This document shows, in pieces, positions 10,016 to 17,682 of a stretch of DNA of 64,000 nucleotides (its first letter is position 1; each line of letters starts with the position of its first letter). The notes beneath the pieces were generated by a model. That model worked only from the letters and a program-made list of their open reading frames with translations. It was not told the DNA's origin and ran no database searches. The position numbers and the translations under genes were made by a program. This DNA is from Streptomyces novaecaesareae (lineage in GTDB: Bacteria; Actinomycetota; Actinomycetes; Streptomycetales; Streptomycetaceae). Location of the stretch: assembly GCF_000716875.1 (NCBI RefSeq), contig NZ_JNWQ01000034.1:7566-71565 (forward strand). The letters are read 5' to 3'.

Positions 10016-11122
10016 TCACAGGGCGAGGAGCTCCTTGGTGGTGATGGTGAGCAGCTCGGGCCCGCCCTCCTCGAGGGGGCGCACGACGAGCGTGTCCTCG
10101 ATCCGGACACCGCCCTTGCCCGGGAGGTGTACCCCTGGGCCGACGGTGACCGGCACGCGGCTGTCCAGTTTACCCATGTCCGACGGACCGAGGCGCGGGG
10201 CCTCCCGGATCTCCAGCCCGATGCCGTGGCCCACCGGGTGCGGCGAGGCCTCCGTATGGCCCGCCGCCTCCAGGACCTGGCGGGCGGCCCGGTCGGGTAC
10301 GCACTGCTCCACGCCCGGTCCGAGCGCCTCCCGGCCGGCCCGCTGCGCTCGGAAGACCAGCCGGTGCAGCTCCACCTGCCAGGGCGCGGGGGCGGCCCCG
10401 ATCACGAAGGTCCGGGCGGTGGAGACGCCGTAACCGCGGTACTGGGCGCCCATCACCACGGTCAGGAAGTCGCCCTCCTCCACCCGGCGGTCGGTCGGCT
10501 GGTGGGCGGCCTGGCCGGAGTGGCTGCCGGTGCCGACCGAGACCGGGAAGGAGGCCCGGTCGGCACCGTGGTCGATCATCCGGCGCTCCAGCTCCATCGC
10601 CAGGTGCCGCTCGGTGCGGCCGACCAGGATCGACTCCAGCAGCTCGCCGAGCGCCTGGTCGGCGATCTCGGCGGCGATCCGCAGGTCGGCGATCTCGTGC
10701 TCGTCCTTGACCACCCGCAGCCGCTCCACCACCTGCCCCAGGTCGGCCAGCCGGGCCCGCTCGGCCAGACCCGCGACCGCCCGGTGCCGGCTGACGGTCA
10801 GGTCGTGCTCCTCCACCGCGAGACCCGCCACCCCGAAGCTCGCGGCGGCGGCGGCCGCGGCCAGCGCGGTGTCCGTCCCGGCCGCCACCGGCAGCTGCGT
10901 CACGTCCGGGGCGATCAGGTGCTCCCCGGAGTCGTCCGGCGGCAGGTCGTCCGGAACCGCGAGCAGCGCGCGCTCCCTGGTCAGCAGCAGGGTCGCCCCG
11001 CAGGGGGCGCAGCCCGTCAGATACCGCACGTTCGCCGCCCGGGTGATCAGCGCCGCATCGGCCCCGGCCGCACTGCAGTGCTCCCTCACCCGCTCCCGCC
11101 GACCCGCGTACGCATCCGCCAT
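10016..11122 (-). CDS. M24 (Xaa-Pro peptidase fold) family protein with degenerate metal site
   Basis: 368 residues with an N-terminal creatinase-like domain (NVRYLTGCAPCGATLLLT) and a C-terminal pita-bread fold. It sits where streptomycetes carry a PepQ-type peptidase gene next to efp. Alignment by eye to the five M24 metal ligands gives Val223 for the first Asp, Ser234 for the second Asp (GYGVSTART in place of GYxSDxTRT), His299 kept (HPVGHGIG), Gly328 for the first Glu (TVGPG in place of TxEPG) and Glu342 kept (GGVRIED). A dinuclear metal site is therefore unlikely, and it may be a binding or regulatory protein rather than a peptidase. Confidence 0.85.
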   Translation of the reverse strand: MADAYAGRRERVREHCSAAGADAALITRAANVRYLTGCAPCGATLLLTRERALLAVPDDLPPDDSGEHLIAPDVTQLPVAAGTDTALAAAAAAASFGVAGLAVEEHDLTVSRHRAVAGLAERARLADLGQVVERLRVVKDEHEIADLRIAAEIADQALGELLESILVGRTERHLAMELERRMIDHGADRASFPVSVGTGSHSGQAAHQPTDRRVEEGDFLTVVMGAQYRGYGVSTARTFVIGAAPAPWQVELHRLVFRAQRAGREALGPGVEQCVPDRAARQVLEAAGHTEASPHPVGHGIGLEIREAPRLGPSDMGKLDSRVPVTVGPGVHLPGKGGVRIEDTLVVRPLEEGGPELLTITTKELLAL

Positions 11123-11238
11123 GCGTCGAGCCTACGAACCCCCACCCCAAAGCGCCCGCCGAGCACCCCCGACAGAACCCCCGGGTGCTTCTCCCCGCAC
11201 CCGTCCGCGCCCCCGCACCACCGCCGCGGGGCCATCCC

Positions 11239-11388
11239 TCACACCTCCCGCGGGTCGATCAGCCCGCGCCGGTAGGCCGGGACGAGGTTCTGCGGGACGA
11301 GCAGCTCCCGGCCGTCCAGCGTGATCGGGACCAGCTTCGGCGGCGTCGCCTTCCACTGGGCCCGGCGGTGCCGGCAGTGCGCGGACAT
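11239..11388 (-). CDS. Shortened bL32-like ribosomal protein paralogue
   Basis: 49 residues. The segment [18 protein letters not shown] matches the central region of ribosomal protein bL32 (family NTRxRRxQWKA), and the rest has no zinc-binding cysteine pairs. The usual N-terminus (AVPKRKxSRSNT) is missing: only MSAH precedes the match, and no frame upstream encodes it. Good ribosome binding site (AGGGAG, 6-base spacing). It diverges from bL33/bL31 paralogue genes across a Zur-box-like site, which supports a zinc-free replacement ribosomal protein. The bL32 call rests on a short motif. Confidence 0.65.
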   Translation of the reverse strand: MSAHCRHRRAQWKATPPKLVPITLDGRELLVPQNLVPAYRRGLIDPREV

Positions 11389-11441
11389 GGGTGCTCCCTG
11401 GCGTCCGGGAATGGGCAGGACCGGGCTCACGTTACACCACA

Positions 11442-11456
11442 TGAAAATGACATCCA
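11442..11456. promoter_or_regulatory. Zur-box-like operator between divergent ribosomal protein genes
   Basis: TGAAAATGACATCCA agrees with the Streptomyces Zur consensus TGAAAATGATTTTCA, as I recall it, at 12 of 15 positions. Possible -10 boxes flank it on both sides: TACGGT at 11465-11470 for the plus-strand genes and TAACGT at 11429-11434 on the minus strand. Zur represses zinc-independent ribosomal protein paralogues when zinc is plentiful, which matches the genes on each side. Confidence 0.6.
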
Positions 11457-11530
11457 TTTCGGTGTACGGTCTCGACCCAGCACCCCCAGACCGCCCCCAG
11501 ACCGCCCCCAGACCGCCAGGAGGACGCCCC

Positions 11531-11695
11531 ATGGCCCGCAGCGAACTGCGCCCCGTCATCAAGCTCCGCTCCACCGCCGGCACCGGGTTCACGTACGTGA
11601 CCCGCAAGAACCGCCGCAACGACCCGGACCGGATGGTCCTGCGCAAGTACGACCCGGCCGCGGGCCGGCACGTCGACTTCCGCGAGGAGCGCTGA
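11531..11695 (+). CDS. rpmG: Ribosomal protein bL33, cysteine-free form
   Basis: 54 residues: [18 protein letters not shown] then [22 protein letters not shown], typical bL33. The two zinc-binding CxxC pairs of the housekeeping form are absent, so this is the zinc-independent (C-minus) type. Strong ribosome binding site (AGGAGG) before ATG. Co-directional with the bL31 type B gene and downstream of the Zur-box-like site. Confidence 0.95.
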   Translation: MARSELRPVIKLRSTAGTGFTYVTRKNRRNDPDRMVLRKYDPAAGRHVDFREER

Positions 11696-11756
11696 GCCGC
11701 CGAGCCGCCGCGCCGCTGAGCACCACCCCCGTAGCAGCCCTGAGAGGAGCCCGTCC

Positions 11757-12005
11757 ATGAAGCCCGGCATCCACCCCGCCTACCGCCCGGTCGTCTTCCG
11801 CGACAAGGTCGGCGGCCTCGCCTTCCTGACCAGGTCGACGGTCACCAGCGACCGCACCGTCGACTGGGAGGACGGCAACACCTACCCGGTGATCGACGTC
11901 GAGATCTCCTCGGCGAGCCACCCCTTCTACACCGGCCAGTCCCGGGTGCTCGACACCGCCGGACGGGTCGAGCAGTTCCGCCGGCGCTACGGCGACCGGT
12001 TCTGA
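11757..12005 (+). CDS. rpmE2: Ribosomal protein bL31 type B
   Basis: 82 residues, [16 protein letters not shown]...[25 protein letters not shown], the length and sequence of the type B form that lacks the CxxC zinc knuckle. It replaces zinc-containing bL31 in zinc starvation. Ribosome binding site GAGGAG. 61 bases downstream of rpmG and followed by a strong terminator. Confidence 0.96.
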   Translation: MKPGIHPAYRPVVFRDKVGGLAFLTRSTVTSDRTVDWEDGNTYPVIDVEISSASHPFYTGQSRVLDTAGRVEQFRRRYGDRF

Positions 12006-12010
12006 AAAAC

Positions 12011-12049
12011 CCGAACGGCGCCTCCCCACCCCGGGGAGGCGCCGTTCGG
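12011..12049. terminator. Strong bidirectional terminator
   Basis: A 17-bp perfect stem (CCGAACGGCGCCTCCCC at 12011-12027 with its complement at 12033-12049) and a 5-base loop, directly after the bL31 stop and before the convergent NiCoT stop. Serves both strands. Confidence 0.85.
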
Positions 12050-12067
12050 CACGCGTACCGCTTTCGC

Positions 12068-13183
12068 TCACGCCCCCTGGGACGTCCAGCGCTTCTCGAC
12101 CCGGGCGAGCTTCCAGTACCCGATCGCCACCGCCCAGACCACCACGAACAGCCCGGCGATCGCGTAGCCGACGTTGTCCAGCGAGATGTCGGCGATCCAG
12201 CCGGTCACCGGGTCGGTCAGGTCGAGCTTCTCGTGCAGCACCCCGACCAGCTCGATGGTGCCGATGATGAAGGCCACCGCGATCGACAGCCCGGTGATGG
12301 TCAGGTTGTAGTACACCTTGCGCACCGGGTTGGAGAACGCCCACTGGTACGCGAAGTTCATGAAGGTCCCGTCCAGCGTGTCGAACAGGCTCATGCCGGC
12401 CGCGAACAGCAGCGGCAGGCAGACGATGGCGTACCAGGGCAGCCCGGCGGCCGCACCCGAGCCGGCCATCACCATCAGGGTGACCTCGGTCGCGGTGTCG
12501 AAGCCCAGGCCCAGCACCATGCCGACCGGGAACATCTGCCCGGGTCGGGTGATCGAGCGGGTCGCCCGGTTCAGCACCCGGGCCATGAAGCCGCGCGAGT
12601 CCAGGTGCGCCTCCAGCTCCGCCTCGTCGTACTGCCCCGCCCGCATCGAGCGGAAGACCTTGAGGATGCCGAGCAGCGCCGCCAGGTTGAGCGCGCCGAT
12701 CAGGTAGAGGAACACACCGGAGGTGGTGGTCCCGATCACGCCGAGCCACTTGTGGGTGGCCGACTCGTCGTCCATCAGCGTGTCCGCCAGCTGCGCGCCG
12801 CCCGCGACCAGCGCGGCCATGATGACCACCATCGACGAGTGCCCGAGGGCGAACCAGAAACCCACCGAGACCGGCCGCTTGCCGTCCGCCATCAGCTTGC
12901 GGGTGGTGTTGTCGATCACCGCGATGTGGTCGGCGTCGAAGGCGTGCCGCATCCCGAGGGTGTACGCGGTGATACCCAGGCCCACCCCGAAGACCTGGGT
13001 ACCGACCGCGTACCGCTCGGGTGCGACCAGGAAGACGAGCGTCCCGAAGGCCACCACGTGCATGGCCAGGATCACCCCCATCAGCCCGGCCGTCCGGACG
13101 GTGTCCTCGCGCCTCCATCTGAACGTCGGCAGCACGGACGGGGCCGTCTTGGCCCCGTCGGCGACGGTTTCGGGCAGGGTCAT
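12068..13183 (-). CDS. NiCoT-family nickel/cobalt transporter
   Basis: 371-residue inner-membrane permease with about eight transmembrane segments. Signature motifs: RHAFDADHIAVIDNTTR in helix II, LGHSSMVVIMA, LGFDTATE and AGMSLFDT. The first 55 codons of the longest open frame are the cobalamin riboswitch RNA, not protein, so I place the start at the ATG at 13183; the nearest GGAG is 12 bases upstream, so this start is tentative. The B12 riboswitch argues that cobalt is the substrate. Divergent from an ArsR-type regulator. Confidence 0.92.
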   Translation of the reverse strand: MTLPETVADGAKTAPSVLPTFRWRREDTVRTAGLMGVILAMHVVAFGTLVFLVAPERYAVGTQVFGVGLGITAYTLGMRHAFDADHIAVIDNTTRKLMADGKRPVSVGFWFALGHSSMVVIMAALVAGGAQLADTLMDDESATHKWLGVIGTTTSGVFLYLIGALNLAALLGILKVFRSMRAGQYDEAELEAHLDSRGFMARVLNRATRSITRPGQMFPVGMVLGLGFDTATEVTLMVMAGSGAAAGLPWYAIVCLPLLFAAGMSLFDTLDGTFMNFAYQWAFSNPVRKVYYNLTITGLSIAVAFIIGTIELVGVLHEKLDLTDPVTGWIADISLDNVGYAIAGLFVVVWAVAIGYWKLARVEKRWTSQGA

Positions 13184-13228
13184 CTCCGGATCACGCTCCA
13201 ACACCTCGTGGAAAGACTTCGTGAAGTG

Positions 13229-13430
13229 CCGTGGCCGGTCTCCTGGCTTACGGGACATCCGGGTCCGCCTTCCCAGGCGCGCGAGGCACCCAGTGGCGTC
13301 GTGGACACGGACCGCATTCCGTCGCGGACGAAGGAATGACCCGATCACAGTGGCGAGGGCCGCTCCGGAATCCGGACCCCTGAGGGTCCGTCACCGGTCT
13401 TCCCGAGCACCACGGCGGGGAACACCGTAG
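13229..13430 (-). promoter_or_regulatory. Cobalamin (B12) riboswitch
   Basis: Minus-strand leader of the NiCoT gene. Conserved blocks in the right order: CGGGAAGACCGGTGA near the 5' end, GCCACTGTGA at 13345-13354, a second GCCACTGGG at 13289-13297, GGGAAGG at about 13268-13274, and the B12 box AGCCAGGAGACCGGCC at 13233-13248. The element ends about 45 bases before the assigned ATG, so control of ribosome access is likely. B12 excess would shut off cobalt uptake. Outer boundaries are approximate. Confidence 0.85.
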
Positions 13431-13459
13431 GGGTCCCGCCCCACCCATGCAAGGCTGCG

Positions 13460-13473
13460 CACCTGCGCAGGTG
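13460..13473. promoter_or_regulatory. Palindromic operator candidate between NiCoT and ArsR genes
   Basis: Perfect 14-base palindrome CACCTGCGCAGGTG, 38 bases before the regulator ATG and upstream of the riboswitch. Together with the riboswitch it accounts for the 327-base interval 13184-13510. Its position suits an operator for the adjacent ArsR-type protein, acting on both directions; this is inference. Confidence 0.4.
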
Positions 13474-13510
13474 TCCAGGATCACAGGCTCCCGCCTGCAA
13501 GAATGTACGC

Positions 13511-13894
13511 ATGCATCTCGTACCGGCCGACCGCGCGGGCCACCGCACCATCGACGGACACCGGGTCTGCGAGGCCATCGCCGCGATCGGCGACACCGCG
13601 CACGTCCGGTCCTGGTCCGAGCGGTTCTCCCTGCTCGCCGACCCTGGGCGGCTCGCCCTGCTGCTCGCCCTGCACCGGGCCGGGCCGCTCGCCGTCAGCG
13701 ACCTCGCGGTCGCCACCGGCATGCGCGACCCCGCCGTCTCCCAGGCCCTGCGGCTGCTCCGCACGGCCGGCGTGGTCACCGGCGACAAGGACGGACGTGT
13801 GGTGCGCTACCGGCTCGTGGACGAGAGCATGCGCCCCCTCCTCGACGAGTGCGCCGCCGCCGAACACCACGAGCCCACCGCGGCCGCGGGCTGA
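13511..13894 (+). CDS. ArsR/SmtB-family metal-responsive repressor
   Basis: 127 residues. Winged helix: RFSLLADPGRLALLLALHRAGPLAVSDLAVATGMRDPAVSQALRLLRTAGVV with the recognition helix DPAVSQALRLL, then the wing DKDGRVVRYRLVD. No CVC metal motif in helix 3, so it is not an arsenic or SmtB alpha-3 type. A C-terminal acidic/His tail (DECAAAEHHEP) could give alpha-5 ligands as in NmtR/KmtR nickel/cobalt sensors. Next to a Ni/Co permease, which supports Ni/Co sensing. Weak ribosome binding site. Confidence 0.85.
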   Translation: MHLVPADRAGHRTIDGHRVCEAIAAIGDTAHVRSWSERFSLLADPGRLALLLALHRAGPLAVSDLAVATGMRDPAVSQALRLLRTAGVVTGDKDGRVVRYRLVDESMRPLLDECAAAEHHEPTAAAG

Positions 13895-13948
13895 CCGACA
13901 CTCGGGGAACAGCACCCGGGCGGCACGCCGGATGAGTACGATCATGGC

Positions 13949-15625
13949 GTGCCGTCCCACCCCCACGCCTGGCCCGCCGACCGGTGGAACACCCGACCGG
14001 TCAAGGCCCGCGTCCTGGCGGTCGCCCGCACCCTCACCTCCGCCACCCGGGTCCTGGACGTCCTCACCCTGCTGAACCCGGACGGCGTCGAACGGTACTT
14101 CACCGTCAACCCCGGCTCCGTCTTCGCCGACCGCGCCCTGGACGACTACCTGCACGCCCTGCCCGGCTTCACCGTGCTGGACTGGGAGGACGCCGTCCGG
14201 CACCGCTTCGACCTCGCCGTCGCCTGCGCCGTCCACTCCTCCATGCACCGCCTGGACGCCCGCCTCGTCGTCCTCCCGCACGGCGCCGGCTACAACCGCC
14301 TGGTGACCGAGTCCACCCGCGACACGGTCAGCGCCGCCGGCCTCTCCCGCAACGAACTCACCCACCACGGGCGGGTGTTCGTCGACATCCTCGGCCTGTC
14401 CCACCCCGAACAACTGGACCGGCTACGGGCCTCCTGCCCCGAGGCACTGGACGTCGCCCGGGTCGTCGGCGACCCGTGCTTCGACCGGATGCTCGCCAGC
14501 CTGCGCTCCCGCGACGGCTACCGCGCCGCGCTCGGCGCCGTCGACGGCCGCCGCCTGATCGTCGTCAACTCCACCTGGAGCGAGCACTCGTTATTCGGCC
14601 GCCGCCCCGACCTGCCCCGGCGCCTGGTCCGCCGGCTGCCCGCCGACGAGTACACGGTGGCCGTCGTCCTGCACCCCAACATCTGGAGCCGGCACGACCC
14701 CGAGGCCCTGCTCGACACCGCCCGCCGGATGGGCCTGCGCCTGATCCCGCCCCACCAGGGCTGGCAGGCCGCCCTGGTCGCCGCCGACTGCCTCATCGGC
14801 GACCACGGCTCGGTCTCCGTCTACGGCGCCGCCCTGGAACGGCCCACCCTGCTCGCCGCCACCGGCGCCGCCGAACTCGACCCGGGCTCCCCCAGCTACG
14901 CCTTCGGCCAGGCCGCACCCCCGCTCGACCCCGACGGCGACCTCGCCGCCCAGCTCGAACAGGCCCTGCAGAAGCAGGACCCGGCCACCCTGCGCCCCAT
15001 CACCGACCGCTCACTGAGCCGGCGCGGCCACTCCGCCGAACTGCTGCGCCCACTGCTCTACTCCTTCCTGGAGCACCTGGACGAACCCGAGCACGAACCG
15101 CACCTGCCGCCCTACCCCAAACCCGTCCCGCGCCCCGGCACCACCGACGGACCCACCGCGTACGACGTCGAGGGCGAACCGGAGGGCAACGAAGTCACCC
15201 TGCGCCGCTACCCCTTCGACCCCGGCGACCACACCCCGCGCGGCTTCCACGCACTCACCGACGAACACCCCGGCGACGCCCTGCGCTACACCGCCGAGGT
15301 ACTGGCCCGCACCGAGGTCCGCGCCGAACGCCCCGCCACCCGCTGGCTCGCCGACTCCGCCGCCGAACTCCCCGGCCTCGCCGTCGCGGTGGCCGCCCTC
15401 GGCCCGGCCCGCCACCTACTCCGGCTGCGCACCGGCCTGCTCCTGGAGGCCAGCGCCGAACGCGACTGGAGCAGCCCCGAACCCCGCCTCGACCCGCTGC
15501 TGCTCGGCTCCGCCGTGGCCTGCTGGCTCACCGACGGCGGCGACCCGGCCCGCCTTCCCGAGCACGGACTCACCATCCGCACCGGCGACCACCGCACCCG
15601 GGTCTCCTTCACCACCGGGCCCTAA
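13949..15625 (+). CDS. GT-B-like transferase fold protein with a TTA codon, function unknown
   Basis: 558 residues from a GTG; a TACGAT hexamer ends 6 bases before it, so the mRNA may be leaderless. Residues about 20-360 look like a GT-B fold related to CDP-glycerol glycerophosphotransferases: VVLPHGAGYNRL, IVVNSTWSEHSLFGRRPDL, VLHPNIWSRHDPEAL and ADCLIGDHGSVSVYGAALERPTLL. The C-terminal 190 residues are Pro/Glu-rich and then helical, without a recognised domain. Leu215 is encoded by TTA (14591-14593), rare in streptomycetes and read only by the bldA tRNA. Its stop codon overlaps the convergent STAND gene stop. Confidence 0.8.
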   Translation: MPSHPHAWPADRWNTRPVKARVLAVARTLTSATRVLDVLTLLNPDGVERYFTVNPGSVFADRALDDYLHALPGFTVLDWEDAVRHRFDLAVACAVHSSMHRLDARLVVLPHGAGYNRLVTESTRDTVSAAGLSRNELTHHGRVFVDILGLSHPEQLDRLRASCPEALDVARVVGDPCFDRMLASLRSRDGYRAALGAVDGRRLIVVNSTWSEHSLFGRRPDLPRRLVRRLPADEYTVAVVLHPNIWSRHDPEALLDTARRMGLRLIPPHQGWQAALVAADCLIGDHGSVSVYGAALERPTLLAATGAAELDPGSPSYAFGQAAPPLDPDGDLAAQLEQALQKQDPATLRPITDRSLSRRGHSAELLRPLLYSFLEHLDEPEHEPHLPPYPKPVPRPGTTDGPTAYDVEGEPEGNEVTLRRYPFDPGDHTPRGFHALTDEHPGDALRYTAEVLARTEVRAERPATRWLADSAAELPGLAVAVAALGPARHLLRLRTGLLLEASAERDWSSPEPRLDPLLLGSAVACWLTDGGDPARLPEHGLTIRTGDHRTRVSFTTGP

Positions 15626-17613
15626 CCTCGCAGCTCCCGCAGGCGCTCACGGCTGCGCTCCGCCAGCTCCTCGTCGTGCAGCTCCTCGGCGAGGGCGACC
15701 AGCAGGGTGTGCGCCTGCGCCTCCTTCGCGTACTGGCTCCGCTCCCTGGCCTGCCGGGCGCAGTCGCCGGCGTGGGCGACGGCGAGGTCGAGCTGCCCCA
15801 GGGCACGGTGGCCCCGGGCACGGACCAGCGGCAGCTTCATCAGCATGTCGTTGTCGTGGGTGTCCACGGCCTGCGCGGTGGCCCCGTCCAGAACGGCCAG
15901 CGCCTGCGCTGCGCGGCCGTCGGCGATCAGCGCCTGCGCCAGGTTGTAGCTCTGCACGATCTCGCCGTGCGCATCGCCCTCGTTGGCCTCGCGGGCCAGC
16001 GTGAACCGCTCGACCGCGTCGCCCGGCCGACCGTCGGCCAGGCACAGCAGGCCGTCCGTCTCGTGGAGCACGCCCACCACCCGGCGGTCCGCCACCAGCG
16101 GCACCTGTTCCGCTCCGAGCGCCAACTGCTCGGCGGCGAGCCGGTACTCCTGCCGTTCGAAGTGGGCGCGGGCGAGCTGGTTGCGCATCCGGACCACCGC
16201 GTCCGGCCGGTTGTCCCACTGGGCCGCCTCGACGCCGAGCCGGTGGGTGGCGATCCAGTCCTGGTAGAGCTTGCGGCCGTGGTAGAGCGGCCAGAGCGAC
16301 TCGCAGAGCCGCCACACCTCGCCGTGCCACTGCCGCTTGGCCGCCTCCTCCACCACCGCGCGCAGGTTGGCCCGTTCGGCGTGCAGCCACTCCAGGGCCG
16401 CCCTGCCGGAGCCGAAGCCCGGCAGCCCCTCGCCGCCGTCCTCCTGCAGGCGCAGCCTGGCCCCCATCGCCCGGTCGGCCAGCGATGCCCGGCCCCGGTA
16501 GTAGGCCACCACACGGGCGAGGAGTTCCGTCCGGCCCGGGAGCTCGCGCGCACGGTCGTAGGCGTGCAACCGAACCACGTCGTGGGTCCGGAAGCGCGAT
16601 TCCTGGTCGTCGTCCAGCACTTCGTCCAGCAGGTGGACGGCGCGCAGCTCCTTCAGGGCCGCCGCGGCCTGCACGACGCCCGCCGCACACGCCAACTCGG
16701 CCGACACAAAAGGGCCGGGGTGCACGCCGATCAGCTGGTAGAGCGCCCGGCCCTGCGGTGACAGCCGCTCGTGGACCAGGTCGTACGTCGCACCGAGCTC
16801 GCTCTCCTCGTCGTCCAACAGGGCCGATCCACCCTCCCGGTCGTGCAGTTCGGCCACCACTCGCCCGACCGGCAGGCTGTCGCGGTCCAGCAGCTGGCTC
16901 CCGACCGCGTTGAGGGCGAGCGGCAGCCCGCCGCACAGCTCGACCAGCTCCGCCAACTCCCCGTCGGTACCCCGCTCGGAACCCAGCCATGCCCGCACCA
17001 GATCGGCGCCGGCCCGCGCGCTCAGCGGGCCGAGCTGCCGCACCTCGGCGCCGTCCATCCGCAGCGCGGGCAGCCGCCGCCGGCTCGCGACCACCACCAG
17101 GCCGCAGGTCGGAAGCAGCGCACGGACCTCGGCGGCGTGCTCGACGTTGTCCAGGAAGAACAGGCACCGACGCTCGGCGGTGACCGTACGGAACCTCGTG
17201 AACCGCTCCGCCTCGACCGGCGGGGCCTCCGTACCGAGAGCGCGCAGGAAGCCGGCCACGATCTCGGAGAGGTCCACCCCGCCCTGGTGCCGGTAGGCCT
17301 GGAAGTCGGCGTAGAGGTCTCCGCCCGGGAACCGCGACCGGTAGTCCTTGGCGAACCTGGCGATCAGCTCGGTCTTCCCGACCCCGCCGAGACCGGTGAA
17401 CACCACGATCCCGAGCCTGCCCGCCGCGACCCGCTCCAACGCCCCCACCAGCGCCGCGAGTTCCGGCTCACGATTGACGAAGCTCTCGCGCGGCGGCCGC
17501 ACCTGGTGCGGGATCGGCGCCCTGGGCTCCGGGTGGACCGTGATGTTCCCGCCCTGGAACACGTTCCCGTACACCGTGCCCGACACCTTGTTGGACACCT
17601 CGTAGTTGTCCAC
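15622..17613 (-). CDS. STAND NTPase (NB-ARC) with C-terminal TPR repeats
   Basis: 663 residues from a GTG with ribosome binding site GGAGGGAG. N-terminus has the short motif SGTVYGNVFQGGNITV, seen at the front of many actinomycete STAND proteins. NB-ARC core: P-loop GLGGVGKTE at 74-82, Walker B CLFFLDN at 150-156, GGLPLAL at 228-234, and MHD-like RTHDVVRLHAY near 345. The last 300 residues are TPR-like helices. No DNA-binding or catalytic effector domain is seen. Such proteins act as switchable sensors, some in regulation and some in anti-phage defence; which applies here cannot be told. Confidence 0.88.
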   Translation of the reverse strand: MDNYEVSNKVSGTVYGNVFQGGNITVHPEPRAPIPHQVRPPRESFVNREPELAALVGALERVAAGRLGIVVFTGLGGVGKTELIARFAKDYRSRFPGGDLYADFQAYRHQGGVDLSEIVAGFLRALGTEAPPVEAERFTRFRTVTAERRCLFFLDNVEHAAEVRALLPTCGLVVVASRRRLPALRMDGAEVRQLGPLSARAGADLVRAWLGSERGTDGELAELVELCGGLPLALNAVGSQLLDRDSLPVGRVVAELHDREGGSALLDDEESELGATYDLVHERLSPQGRALYQLIGVHPGPFVSAELACAAGVVQAAAALKELRAVHLLDEVLDDDQESRFRTHDVVRLHAYDRARELPGRTELLARVVAYYRGRASLADRAMGARLRLQEDGGEGLPGFGSGRAALEWLHAERANLRAVVEEAAKRQWHGEVWRLCESLWPLYHGRKLYQDWIATHRLGVEAAQWDNRPDAVVRMRNQLARAHFERQEYRLAAEQLALGAEQVPLVADRRVVGVLHETDGLLCLADGRPGDAVERFTLAREANEGDAHGEIVQSYNLAQALIADGRAAQALAVLDGATAQAVDTHDNDMLMKLPLVRARGHRALGQLDLAVAHAGDCARQARERSQYAKEAQAHTLLVALAEELHDEELAERSRERLRELRG

Positions 17614-17682
17614 CCGTACGCTCCCTCCGGCCGGCCCGGGCCCAGCCTACGGGCTCCGGGCCACGCCGGACCTGAGTCCGCC

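Noticed and set aside
13229..13348. N-terminal extension of the NiCoT protein from the upstream ATGs at 13348 and 13258
   Set aside because: That stretch is the cobalamin riboswitch with conserved RNA blocks; its translation is not like any NiCoT N-terminus.
13984..16761. Plus-strand open frame of 925 codons
   Set aside because: Arg/Pro-rich translation typical of an off-frame read through GC-rich coding sequence; it overlaps the GT-B-like gene and runs antisense to the STAND gene, both with recognisable motifs.
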